A stretch of 64,000 nt of DNA from Zea mays (taxonomy: Eukaryota > Streptophyta > Magnoliopsida > Poales > Poaceae), in NCBI RefSeq assembly GCF_902167145.1, contig NC_050105.1, positions 121,413,898 through 121,477,897 of the forward strand, read 5' to 3'. Positions 1 to 8,736 of the stretch are shown one piece after another (within the stretch, counting starts at the first letter, position 1; each line of letters begins with the position of its first letter). The notes beneath the pieces were generated by a model. The model was not told where the DNA came from. It saw only the letters and a program-made list of their open reading frames with translations, and searched no databases. A program made the position numbers and the translations under genes.

Positions 1-107
1 CACCACTGGATCCGAGCGTACACACACTTGCGCACTCACGCGCACAGGCCACACACACACTCTCTCTCACACACAGAGAGAGATAAAGAGAGACGAACAT
101 GATGTAC
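1..107 (-). other. Start of LTP gene intron
   Basis: This sequence lies downstream of the exon 1 donor. It is a low-complexity CT/CA and GAGA stretch with no coding signal. Confidence 0.6.
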
Positions 108-444
108 CTTGTTGGCAGGCGGCGGCGAGGTGGGCGCCCATAGTGTGTTGTCCTCCGCAGGAGGCGTAGAGCGCGAGGTGGTGGGTGGCGTTGAGGCGGG
201 CGAGGACGAGCTGCGGCTGGGCGGCGACGCGGCATAGGCAGGGGACGCCGCCGCCGAGGTCGATGGAAGCGATGATCGGCTCACAGCAGGGCGCTGTGGG
301 CATGTCCGGCATGCAGAAGAGCGCGATCTGGGTGGCGATGATGGAGGGCTCGCACACCGGCTGCGCCCCGCCTCCCGTGGCGGCCGCCGCCGCCCAGACG
401 AGGAGGCCGAGCAGCAGCGCGAGGTGGTGGAGGCGGCATTCCAT
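108..444 (-). CDS. Non-specific lipid-transfer-like protein, first exon (partial)
   Basis: The exon encodes a secreted small Cys-rich protein of the plant LTP / 2S-albumin (AAI) superfamily, which binds hydrophobic ligands in the apoplast. Residues 1-28 form a hydrophobic signal peptide (LALLLGLLVWAAAAA core). The mature part shows all eight cysteines in the family order C-C-CC-CxC-C-C, including PCCEP and CLCRV. The reading frame ends in ACQQ followed by a good donor (G|GTACATC at 108/107), so a short last exon should lie left of the window; an intron just after the eighth Cys is usual in this family. The ATG is at 442-444. A retrotransposon is inserted 22 bp upstream, so the native promoter now lies beyond 3811. 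Product specificity within the family is not determined. Confidence 0.8.
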
Positions 445-466
445 GAATGCTGGGGGGGGGGGAGGG

Positions 467-805
467 TGTCAGGCATCCAGTGACGGGTACAGGCTATGTC
501 TGAGGATATAAAGATAATTGGGCCGAGACAGAGTGAGCGAGCCCGAACGGCAATTGTGAAGCTGAGTGGCCCAGAGTGGCCAGCAATGTAATTTTGTGTC
601 GGAGCCAGTTGAACTAGTATTTTAGAGGAGATCGTCCATAGGGAAAAGCAGATTCAGACTGTAAACAGAACTCTACCTTCTTCGTCGTCTCAAACCTCTG
701 CTTCCTCTGTTCCTGTGAATCTCTTGTTATCTTCCTGGATCCTGAGTTCATGCTTCCTACCTCCAATTCCTGTCTCGGATCTATCCCCACTACCTGCTGC
801 TAACA
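467..805 (+). repeat. 5' LTR of element A
   Basis: The LTR runs TG...CA over 339 bp. A TATA box (TATAAAG) lies at 507-513 near its start. Its partner is 3472-3810. Confidence 0.92.
507..513 (+). promoter_or_regulatory. TATA box of element A LTR
   Basis: TATAAAG lies about 40 bp inside the LTR. The same sequence is in the 3' LTR at 3512-3518, from which transcription would run outward, antisense to the displaced LTP promoter. Confidence 0.5.
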
Positions 806-807
806 AT

Positions 808-818
808 TGGTATCAGAG
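808..818 (+). promoter_or_regulatory. Primer-binding site of element A
   Basis: TGGTATCAGAG begins two bases after the 5' LTR and is complementary to the 3' end of initiator tRNA-Met. This is the usual primer of plant LTR elements. Confidence 0.8.
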
Positions 819-852
819 GCCGTTCGATCCTCGGCTTCAATTTGCCAACGCC

Positions 853-1833
853 ATGACTCTCGACGTCAAGCTCATCCTCGACGAGTTCAACAGGAGGTTC
901 GACGAGTGGGAGACTCGCTGGGATCGACGCTTCTCGTCTGCCGCGTACATCGACCAACCGCCCACCCCGCCCAGCGTCAACCACCCCTCCGACGCATCTG
1001 CCCGCGCGCCGCCCACCCGGGCTGCGGCCGTTGGGGCCGTCGTCACCGCCGACAACTGGGGCGGATGCTTCGATGACGGCGAGCTGTACTGCGCAGCGCC
1101 ATCCGTCATCGCCGACGACTGGGGAGGATTATTTGATGGCGAGGTCGCGACTGTCAACACCGAGTTCGCCGACCACCGGTACGGCCCATCCTCCACCGAC
1201 CCCGACGCACCGCACGATGCGGACGCCGACAGCTTCTTCATCAACACCGGCGAAGGGCCGGTAGAGCCAATTTTTGGCGATACGGCCGTAGGCGCGTTCG
1301 GTGACGTGGGTGCTGTCCCAGATCTAGTGGCGGAGGAGGAGGTACCTGTCGACACGCCCACCAAGTGTTTGATGAGAGTCCTCAATCGCGGCGACTACTA
1401 TGGCGCAGACGCTTCCTCCGCCGTCGACGCGGCGGTGGTGCTGCTCGCCGAAGCGGGCTGCACGCTCCTCATCCCGCCGCACCACCCCTCGGTCCCCGCC
1501 CCGTGCCTCCTCGAGGGCCTCGCCGCCTTCGCGGCCTCCTCGCCTGCGCGGCTCCACCAGATGCTTCTCCCGACGGCCCTGCACATGCCGAGCCTCGCTC
1601 GTGCACTCCTCTCCTTTCCCGCGCTCCACTGCTCACTCGAGCACTCACAGAGACGGTACAAGGTCACCACTGCTCACTCGAGCACTCACAGAGAAGCCTT
1701 AGTTGAACAACATCATGTTCAACTATGCTTCTGTACTTGGCCTGTATTCAGTAGTGCTTGGATTGATGTACAACAAAAATCTCCATGGCCACCACCTACA
1801 CTAGGCTTTATGCACAGGATGTTGTTCAATTAA
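853..1833 (+). CDS. Gag-like / chimeric ORF1 of element A
   Basis: This is a 326-residue ORF from the first ATG after the primer site. The start (MTLDVKLILDEFNRRFDEWE, then WDRRF) is a short coiled-coil segment typical of the N-terminus of grass retroelement gag-like proteins. The middle is acidic and contains two copies of a (D/N)WGG-F-DGE motif at about residues 72-100. Residues about 175-275 (RVLNRGDYYGADASSAVDAA and on) are Ala/Leu-rich, do not look like gag, and may be a second captured segment. A short repeat (CACTGCTCACTCGAGCACTC) occurs twice near the 3' end, at about 1627-1693. There is no zinc knuckle or protease motif. The function is unknown. Confidence 0.55.
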   Translation: MTLDVKLILDEFNRRFDEWETRWDRRFSSAAYIDQPPTPPSVNHPSDASARAPPTRAAAVGAVVTADNWGGCFDDGELYCAAPSVIADDWGGLFDGEVATVNTEFADHRYGPSSTDPDAPHDADADSFFINTGEGPVEPIFGDTAVGAFGDVGAVPDLVAEEEVPVDTPTKCLMRVLNRGDYYGADASSAVDAAVVLLAEAGCTLLIPPHHPSVPAPCLLEGLAAFAASSPARLHQMLLPTALHMPSLARALLSFPALHCSLEHSQRRYKVTTAHSSTHREALVEQHHVQLCFCTWPVFSSAWIDVQQKSPWPPPTLGFMHRMLFN

Positions 1834-3077
1834 GGCCAACACCATGGCCTCCCTTCAGACTGCATGGTGGGGTTGATTGGATTTCTTCTTATGGTGGATA
1901 TATGCATGTCAATGGTGACAACATTCTACATCAAGAATTGGGGGTGGTTAATCAATGCTCCTATAATTGGGCTGTTGGGAAAATTTCTGGAGTTACTGGA
2001 TTCTACAAACAGCATAACGAAGGTGTGGTGTGGTTTCTCACTTGGAATTATGGCAAACTTGAGTATTTTGGTGCAGGATTACCTTGTGGGGCTGCATCAC
2101 TGCACACTTCTTGGCTCATGCAGCAAAAACCATTCACATCCCTTCAGCAAATTGAGGAGGGCATTCTGGTTGTAGCATCAATTAACAATGAGGGAAGAAA
2201 AATAGAGATAAAGGTACACTGTGGTCTTCTAGGTGCAGATGGCGCAAGAAGTACAGTGCATGAATTGGCAGGTATATCTTTGGAAGGTGAAAGAGACTTG
2301 CTGAAACTGGTCAATGTGCATTTTCGTAGCAGAGATTTAGGCAGGAATTTGTCCAGTCAGAGGCCTGGGATGCTGTTCTTCATTTTTAATCCAGACACAA
2401 TTGGTGTACTAATTGCACATGACCTGAAGAATGGGGAATTTGTATTGCAGGTTCTCGTTTATCCTCCTCAACGGATGTTTGAAGAATTCAGTGATAAGGT
2501 TTGCGAGCAAATTATTGTCAATTTTTTGTCACCGCGGCCTTCTTTCAGTTGCAGCTGCTATCAGATGGAAATTAGTCTTCGTGCAGTGCTTTGGACTTGT
2601 CAAATGTTGGTTACTCCCATTTCAAGAATCTCCCATGAGCTCATCACAAATCATTGGAACAATTCACTGGTGCCATACTACTTGGGCTCTGTTATATATG
2701 GTGCATGTCAGTTATCATTGAACAAAGATGGAGGTGCAGGAAAGAATTTGTATATTATTAAGACAGTTTTATTCCAGCTAGAAGTGCTTCTACATATAAC
2801 AGTTTTTTGTGAGGTTTCGGCGGTCAGCAATAAGTTCATCACCTTCCCTTGGAATCCTGGTGTTTCAAAGGTTCTACATCGGCTTGGGGGCAAGCCGAAG
2901 CTTAAGAAGGTGATCTGGCTAATCGTTGCTCCTGATTGCTACTTCATTCAACACAATGAGAGGGTGCACATAATATTCTATGGCTTCGATCTACTGAGTT
3001 TGCAACACTTCCATGGACATTTCATTGAAGCTGATATGTTTGCTCCTTGGGATGGTCAGGAATTAACCCAGTTTTGA
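1785..3077 (+). CDS. ORF2 of element A, containing captured FAD-monooxygenase segment
   Basis: A 430-residue open frame overlaps the end of ORF1 in another frame. Only residues about 115-250 are recognisable; they match plant FAD-dependent aromatic-ring / polyketide-type hydroxylases. The flanking parts (1785-2120 and 2545-3077) have no recognised homology and may be UTR-like or intron-derived sequence that happens to be open. The segment lacks the N-terminal GxGxxG FAD-binding region and the C-terminal substrate domain, so no enzyme activity is expected. Whether the frame is translated is unknown. Confidence 0.45.
   Translation: MATTYTRLYAQDVVQLRPTPWPPFRLHGGVDWISSYGGYMHVNGDNILHQELGVVNQCSYNWAVGKISGVTGFYKQHNEGVVWFLTWNYGKLEYFGAGLPCGAASLHTSWLMQQKPFTSLQQIEEGILVVASINNEGRKIEIKVHCGLLGADGARSTVHELAGISLEGERDLLKLVNVHFRSRDLGRNLSSQRPGMLFFIFNPDTIGVLIAHDLKNGEFVLQVLVYPPQRMFEEFSDKVCEQIIVNFLSPRPSFSCSCYQMEISLRAVLWTCQMLVTPISRISHELITNHWNNSLVPYYLGSVIYGACQLSLNKDGGAGKNLYIIKTVLFQLEVLLHITVFCEVSAVSNKFITFPWNPGVSKVLHRLGGKPKLKKVIWLIVAPDCYFIQHNERVHIIFYGFDLLSLQHFHGHFIEADMFAPWDGQELTQF
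2125..2545 (+). pseudogene. Captured fragment of a FAD-dependent monooxygenase gene
   Basis: The translation shows TSLQQIEEGILV, GLLGADGARSTV, LAGISLEGERDL, FRSRDLGRNLSS, GMLFFIFNPDTIGVL, AHDLKNGEFVLQ and YPPQRMFEEFS in register. These are the middle part of the plant PHBH-fold hydroxylase family, including the conserved DG motif. The frame is open with no intron, as expected for capture from a spliced RNA. Homology stops abruptly at about 2540 (after CEQII). The donor gene should lie elsewhere in the genome. Confidence 0.75.
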
Positions 3078-3458
3078 TTTTCTGAACTACCAATATATTG
3101 GCAGCAGTCACATGGCATGAACAGTCTATTATTTTTCAGAAAGCTCAAGTATTCATCATCAGTTGAGATATTTTGTGGTGCACAGTTTTCATTTCCTAAT
3201 ATTCTATTGCCCAAGTCTTGGTCACAGGAGTTAGCCACCAACATAGAAAGGCATTTACTACCAGAAATGCTAGAAGTGGCCAATGGCTATATTTTTCATG
3301 AGCTTCATCTGACGCTTGCCTCTATTGGAGTGACACATATGATCAGTTGTGGTAAATATTTGATATGGATCATTGGCTTGCTAACTCCATGGGATCCGGG
3401 CAGAGTGGTCTTAAACCTCAAGTTCGTGATGCTTTGGCTTGAGGGCAAGCCAAATCTT

Positions 3459-3471
3459 AAGAAGGGGGGAA
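3459..3471 (+). promoter_or_regulatory. Polypurine tract of element A
   Basis: AAGAAGGGGGGAA directly abuts the 3' LTR. A related GGCAAGCC...CTTAAGAAGG copy at about 2887-2912 looks like a duplicated, decayed version of the same 3' region. Confidence 0.7.
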
Positions 3472-3810
3472 TGTCAGGCATCCAGTGACGGGTACAGGCT
3501 ATGTCTGAGGATATAAAGATAATTGGGCCGAGACAGAGTGAGCGAGCCCGAACGGCAATTGTGAAGCTGAGTGGCCCAGAGTGGCCAGCAATGTAATTTT
3601 GTGTCGGAGCCAGTTGAACTAGTATTTTAGAGGAGATCGTCCATAGGGAAAAGCAGATTCAGACTGTAAACAGAACTCTACCTTCTTCGTCGTCTCAAAC
3701 CTCTGCTTCCTCTATTCCTGTGAATCTCTTGTTATCTTCCTGGATCCTGAGTTCATGCTTCCTACCTCCAATTCCTGTCTCGGATCTATCCCCACTACCT
3801 GCTGCTAACA
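3472..3810 (+). repeat. 3' LTR of element A
   Basis: This 339-bp LTR is identical to 467-805 except for one substitution. It is followed by the target duplication GAGGG. Confidence 0.92.
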
Positions 3811-3815
3811 GAGGG

Positions 3816-4087
3816 GGGGAGGGGGGGTGAACCTCTCGCTGGTTTGCTCGCTAGAGTTTGAAGGCCATGGATGTGGAGAAGGCTGGAACGAGCGGCGGAG
3901 CGGGGCATCTTTTATGGGCGCAAACGCAACGGAGACGAGGTGGTTGGTGTCAGACTGCCAGCTGCCTTCAGAGTTCAGACGCTCAGAGAGCGAGGTGTAC
4001 GTCGTGGGTCGGGCCGTATAGTCGGTGTGGCGCTAGTTCGGCGGTGAGGAGCCGGGCCAATCGATGGGCCAAGACGCCGGTTGGGAG
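3816..4087 (-). promoter_or_regulatory. Displaced 5'UTR / promoter side of the LTP gene
   Basis: This is the sequence contiguous with the LTP start codon before element A inserted (a G-rich run continues across the junction). On the minus strand CATAAAAG at 3909-3916 is a possible TATA box. It would place a start about 90 bp from the original ATG, but it is now about 3.4 kb away. No ORF is credible here. Confidence 0.35.
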
Positions 4088-4518
4088 TAGAGATAGCCAA
4101 ACCGGCCGCCCGGCCCGGCCCGATTTGGGCCTCAGTGAAGCCTGGTCTGTTTTGGGTCTGACTCGCTAGACACGGTTAGAAAATCGGACCGAGCTGTCTA
4201 AACCTGCGGGCTCATTTTGTTGTCCGAGTCTGGCCCGCTGCGGGCCGGGACGGCCCGGTAAGCACGAAAAAAGAGGCAAAAAAATGGGCTAAACGGGCCG
4301 GTAAACACGATTTAGTGAAAAAATGGGTTTGACGGGCTTAGAGATAAACGAGACTGTTGGGCTAGCCCTCCGTGCTTAGTTTCCTGTTCGGGCCCGGCCC
4401 GCTTATTCGTGCCGGGCCGGCCTGGGCCCGTATAAAAGCGGGCCGGACCGGGATCGTACTGGGCCAAAAAAGTGCTTCGGGCCGGGCTTTTGTGCTCTGT
4501 GCTTTCTGTACATCTATA
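4088..4518. mobile_element. hAT-type MITE, 431 bp
   Basis: An exact 8-bp target duplication GTTGGGAG flanks it (4080-4087 and 4519-4526). The ends are imperfect inverted repeats (TAGAGATAGCC and, inverted, TATAGATGTAC). Subterminal regions are packed with GGCCCGGCC-type motifs. No transposase is present, so it is non-autonomous. Confidence 0.85.
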
Positions 4519-4526
4519 GTTGGGAG

Positions 4527-4827
4527 CAAACGATCCCGTTTGGCGCGTTCGTTCGATACCCACACACAATCCCCCCTCCGGACTGGTTAAAATGGTTGAA
4601 AACGATCTAAAAACATCTAAAGGCTAGTTTAGCAACCTCATTTTATACAGAGTGTGGTTGCTGCACTTGGGAGCCTTGGACACCAGAATATAAGCGCTTA
4701 GGGGGTCCTTTTATAGCCCCAAATGAGCACCTAGTCGTTGCCCCTTCTTTGTAGAAAAGTATGAACAACTGCACTGTTCATATGGGCAGTGGACTAGTCC
4801 GGTGCACCACTGGATTGGGTCCACGTG
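4527..4827 (-). repeat. Old copia LTR remnant, left part
   Basis: The sequence resembles the promoter end of SIRE-clade LTRs on the minus strand (a CCTTTTATAGCCCC core, CCGGTGCACCA). It resumes at 15943 after the chromovirus insertion. Its left end is not defined. Confidence 0.4.
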
Positions 4828-7650
4828 TGTAACATCACAATTTTGACCCCAAGGTTAGAAACCCTAAAACTCCTAAACCACCCCTAATTATCTCCTAAGA
4901 CCCCCACCTCATGAGACATTTCATTCATCATATGCATACACTCTGGTTGTTAGTAGCACCTCTCATAGAATATTTTGGCACCTAAGAAATGTAGATAAAT
5001 ATTTGTTTAAAAGAAAAAGTAGATTTTAGAAAAGAAGAAACTAAAATAGATTTGGAAATAGGAAAAGAAAAAAGAAAAGGGAATTTTGACACCCAAAAAA
5101 TGTAGATAAATATTTGTTTAAAAAAGGATATTTTAGAAAAGAAGAAAGTAAAATAGATTTGGAAATAGGAAAAAAAAGGAATTTCTCTTTCCCCCGGCAA
5201 GGCCGATTCCGGCCCAAGTTCCCCCTCTCTCTCCCGCGCGCCGCGCACGGCCCACCTCTCGCGCCCGCCCGTGCCCCACTCCCCTCTCCTCGCTGACGAC
5301 CCGACCCCATCCATCACCCACGCCCGCTCTCGCTCCCTCGCGACCGCTCTCCCTCTTGCAAGTGGGCCCCGCTTGTCAACCACTCTCCCCTCGCCCATGA
5401 TCAGGCTATCGGCGCGTTCGCCACCGGCCACCGCCCGCCCCGTCGCCTCGCCATTATCGCGCTCACCAGCTCGGTTTGGCACCTTGCTTCTGCCCGAGCC
5501 ATCCCGTCACCCCGTCTGCCCGAGCCATCCCGTCACCACCACTTTGCGCCATAATCGCCGCCGCGGCAAGCATCGCCGGTGCTTGCCACCTCCCCTTCCT
5601 CCTCCTCCCCGGGCGCCTATAAAAAGGACCGCCCGAGCTCCACCCTTCTTCACCTCGGCCTTGGCCACCTCTTCCCCCTTCCCCGAGCTCGATTGAGTCA
5701 GCGTCGCCGTCATCTTCATCCCCGGTGAGCTCCCCCTTCCCCTCCCTGTTGGGTTCTAGTCAAATTAGTGTAGCTCTTGAGCTCCGCCACTTCACCACGA
5801 GCACGACACACCTTTTCCCCTCGCTTATTACACCCGTTGGCCTCGCCGGCAACCTCACCGCCGCGGGCGCCCACCACCTCGCCGTGGACCGGCCGTCCCG
5901 AGCACCCTCCAACCAAATTGACCCCTCCACCATGATCCCCTACCCCTGTCCATGCTAAACCACCTCCCCGACCACCTGAAACCGGAACCACGATGGAGAA
6001 CCGCCGCGGAACCTCGCCGGCGGTCGACTCCGTCCGGTTCGCCCCCCCTGTCACCCCCTAACGTTGTTTCCCCCTTCCTCGCTGGCACGTGGGCCCGCGC
6101 CCACGGCGTCGTCAGCCACGTCACTCCCGCTGGCAGGCCGTGGTGGGCCGCGCGCATGCCCCGGCTGGGTTGAAATCCCCCCGGGCCCAGTTAGCAAGGA
6201 AATCCTTTTTCCTTTTCTTTTTCCCATTTCTTTTTCCTATTTTAATATATAAAGGCTTCTATTGATATTTTATGCACCAAAAATAGTCTAAACAAATTAT
6301 AGGGCACAAAATAATAATATTTAAAACTTGGCACACCCCACTAAGCCACCATGGTTGATGTATTGTTCATTGCTTATTTCTGCTAGGAGAAGAAGGATCC
6401 GATCCTCCGGAAATTATAGCTCCGAAAGAAGGGCAGGAACCCGACCTCTCCGAAATAGATCTTTCGTGCCAGGAGAACTTCGACGAAGGCAAGTCCATTC
6501 TTCCCTTGATGCATAAATTACCTACTCTTTCTACCACTACCTAAGCCAGGAATAAGGGTTGGGTCCTTTGCATTGTGAGAAGAGAGATAGCCCGCATTAA
6601 AGAATATCTTTTGGGTAAAAAATGTGGGATGAGAAAAGGGTGGTGTTTTTACTAAAGTATGTTTTCAAAAAGTGTATGATGAAGAGTATTCATCCTTATC
6701 ACCTTTTGAGTGGGATAATCAGGGACTCCCTGGTTTATGGGAGGGCCTCAGGTGTTGGCTCAGTCGGGTTAGGTGTGAGCAGAAGGATTGTCCCCTCATA
6801 TAAGAATCGGTTTGTCATCCTTCACTACCTATACTCATGACAAGTACAACCACTCGACACTGTATGGATAGTCACTCGATCCAAACTCGTACGGTCCAAA
6901 CCCTAGGGTTATGATGGCTGGGGAGCACCGGGAGGATAAGGAGGGGGAATGTTTTGTCCGGTTTGGACATGGCGGTGGCCTGACTCCTTCCGGTATAACC
7001 GTTAAGGTAAGGACTAAGGACGTGCGAGGAAAGAAAGAGATTCGGATTTGGGTCTCATTGGTCGTGAGACCGCAAAACCGGACTAGTGGGTAAAGTGTAC
7101 CCCTCTGCGCAGAGTTCAAACCTATTCGAATAGTCCGTGTCCACTGGTATGGACGAGTCTGGTGTGGTATGACAATGAGTGTTTATGACCTCCACGAACA
7201 GGGAAATGTGTGAGTGGGTGTTTTTGGAAAAGAAAACAATGCCACAGGAGCTCAGTGGTGGTTGAGTGTGAAAATATGCTACTTCTTCCTTTGGGGAAAA
7301 CCATCAAAGTATTGCCTTTTTCTAAAAATGAAGAGTGACTTCAGCTCCACCATATAAAGCATGTATTACATAGGTCCCTCTCTTTTTACGGGCGGGATGG
7401 GCTTGCGGAATACCTAATGTATTCACCCAGATTTATTTATGTTTTTCAGCAGCTGAAGACTTCTTTTCTGCTATGCTTGACTAGAAGGGGGCTATGTCTG
7501 CACCCAGTCTGCCTGTGGCTTGGGCTAGTTGAGCTTCCACTGTGCTTTGAATTTCGGACAATGTACTATTTGAAGTAAGGAATGTGGTTACTAGCCTCTT
7601 GGGACTAGTAATTGTATCACATTTGAGTCCCAAAGGATCGGGACGCTTCA
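4828..7650 (+). repeat. 5' LTR of chromovirus
   Basis: The LTR is 2823 bp. It differs from the 3' LTR by a roughly 113-bp tandem duplication (4972-5084 and 5085-5197, AT-rich, present once in the 3' LTR). It also has about 70 bp near 5365-5450 that is missing from the 3' LTR. Confidence 0.9.
5618..5625 (+). promoter_or_regulatory. TATA box, chromovirus 5' LTR
   Basis: TATAAAAA lies in a GC-rich setting (GCGCC upstream, GGACCGCC downstream). It is matched by 13829-13836 in the 3' LTR. Confidence 0.7.
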
Positions 7651-7652
7651 GG

Positions 7653-7665
7653 TGGTATCAGAGCC
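7653..7665 (+). promoter_or_regulatory. Primer-binding site of chromovirus
   Basis: TGGTATCAGAGCC begins two bases after the 5' LTR and is complementary to initiator tRNA-Met. Confidence 0.85.
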
Positions 7666-7793
7666 ATAGGACTGGCCGTAGATCGCAGCCCCGACCTTAA
7701 AAGTTTGCCTTAAAAGAAAAGACCTCTTACCCTCTAAAAAGAATCTTCTCTTCTTTCCCCGATATTAACAAACCCTTCTTCTCTTGCTACCAG

Positions 7794-8630
7794 ATGGAAG
7801 GCTCCTTTGTCATTAGGACATCCTATTGCTCAGAGGTGGAAGGATTCCCTCATCTTTTACGGAGTTGCGCGCTTCGCATGGGGATCTGCAAGAAGCTAGA
7901 GCACATCTTGAAGGAATACCGCGAGAATGGAATTGAGAAATGCTCTATGGCAGTCTACCTGGGAGAAAGCCGAAACTAACCAAATCACCCTCCCTTCCAA
8001 GTCACTGCCACTGGACACCGCTTCCCAGACACTTACCAAAATGTTGCCCAAAAAGCCCTTCGCCAGCTATGCCAAAATTACAGCAGGGAAGTCTCCGAGA
8101 CACCCCTTCGTTACTTTCCACCCAGCAATAAAAATACCCCTACCTGGAGGAAAAGACTTTAGGCCCTGTCAGGGAGAGATCCTAATGAGGATGACCCCAC
8201 CATAGTCTACATGGCCGGATATCTCCACACTCTTGACAACCACTATGATGACCTTTTCTCCCACTGCACCCACCTAAATTCCTGGGTGGAAAGCCTAGAA
8301 CAACAAATCAAGGCGTCCCTCCAAGAGAGTCTCGAAATAGCAGAAGGTGAAGAGGCCAACACTCATGAAGCCTACCAAACTCTAAAGATGGACTACGATA
8401 AGAAGTTAAAGAAGCTCGCCCCCACTAAGAAGATCCGGAAACGGACAAAGAGCCAAGGATGCCAGACTGAACGAAAAGAGGAAGCCCCACCAACACTGCC
8501 TCCCTCTAGGATAGAAAGCTTGTCAGACATTGAGGAAATGTCCCTGGCTAGCCTTGACGATATTCTCAGGGAATTTGGGGACACCTTAGAAAGGGAGTTC
8601 GGAAGCACCTTAGAAAACGCTCGCGCATAG
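7794..8630 (+). pseudogene. Extra ORF upstream of gag (ORF0), two in-frame stops
   Basis: One frame runs 279 codons from ATG 7794 to TAG 8628-8630. It is interrupted only by TAA at 7977-7979 and TAG at 8160-8162. The N-terminal block (EGSFVIRTSYC, HLLRSCALRMG, KEYRENGIEKC), the middle (TGHRFPDTYQNVAQKALRQL, then LRYFPP) and a charged C-terminal coiled coil look like a conserved protein. I recall similar retroelement-linked grass proteins but no named function. It is not gag, protease or pol. It precedes gag by about 100 bp. The ATG sits directly after a pyrimidine-rich CTTGCTACCAG, which resembles a 3' splice site. Confidence 0.65.
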
Positions 8631-8736
8631 TGTGATCTATGGCAATTGTATGCTTCTAATGAACTTGTGTGATGAATAAAATAACATGTTTGAAAAAAAA
8701 TGGCATGAGCATAGTAGTAATTCTTTCCCCTGGCAG

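Larger units (their letters stand above)
467..3810 (+). mobile_element. Gene-transducing non-autonomous LTR retrotransposon (element A)
   Basis: Two 339-bp LTRs (467-805 and 3472-3810) start TGTCAGG and end GCTAACA. They are flanked by an exact 5-bp target duplication GAGGG (462-466 and 3811-3815). A tRNA-iMet-type primer site (TGGTATCAGAG) follows the 5' LTR and a purine tract (AAGAAGGGGGGAA) precedes the 3' LTR. I found one difference between the LTRs (G/A in the TCCTCT[G/A]TTCC stretch), so the insertion is recent. The 2.67-kb interior has no reverse transcriptase, integrase or RNase H. It holds a gag-like ORF and host-gene-derived sequence. This is the organisation of maize Bs1, but family identity with Bs1 was not established and the captured gene differs. 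Confidence 0.9.

Noticed and set aside
1..12. Shared CACCACTGGAT at the window start and at 4806-4816
   Set aside because: The match is about 11 bp with no continuation; most likely chance.
185..511. Plus-strand ORF over the LTP exon
   Set aside because: It is antisense to a clear eight-cysteine LTP exon and runs into element A; its composition is that of a shadow frame.
5270..6250. Several GC-rich open frames in the chromovirus LTR (also 13424-14500)
   Set aside because: They lie in the LTR, occur in multiple frames on both strands, are Pro/Arg/Ala-rich and differ between the two LTRs by indels. They reflect base composition, not genes.
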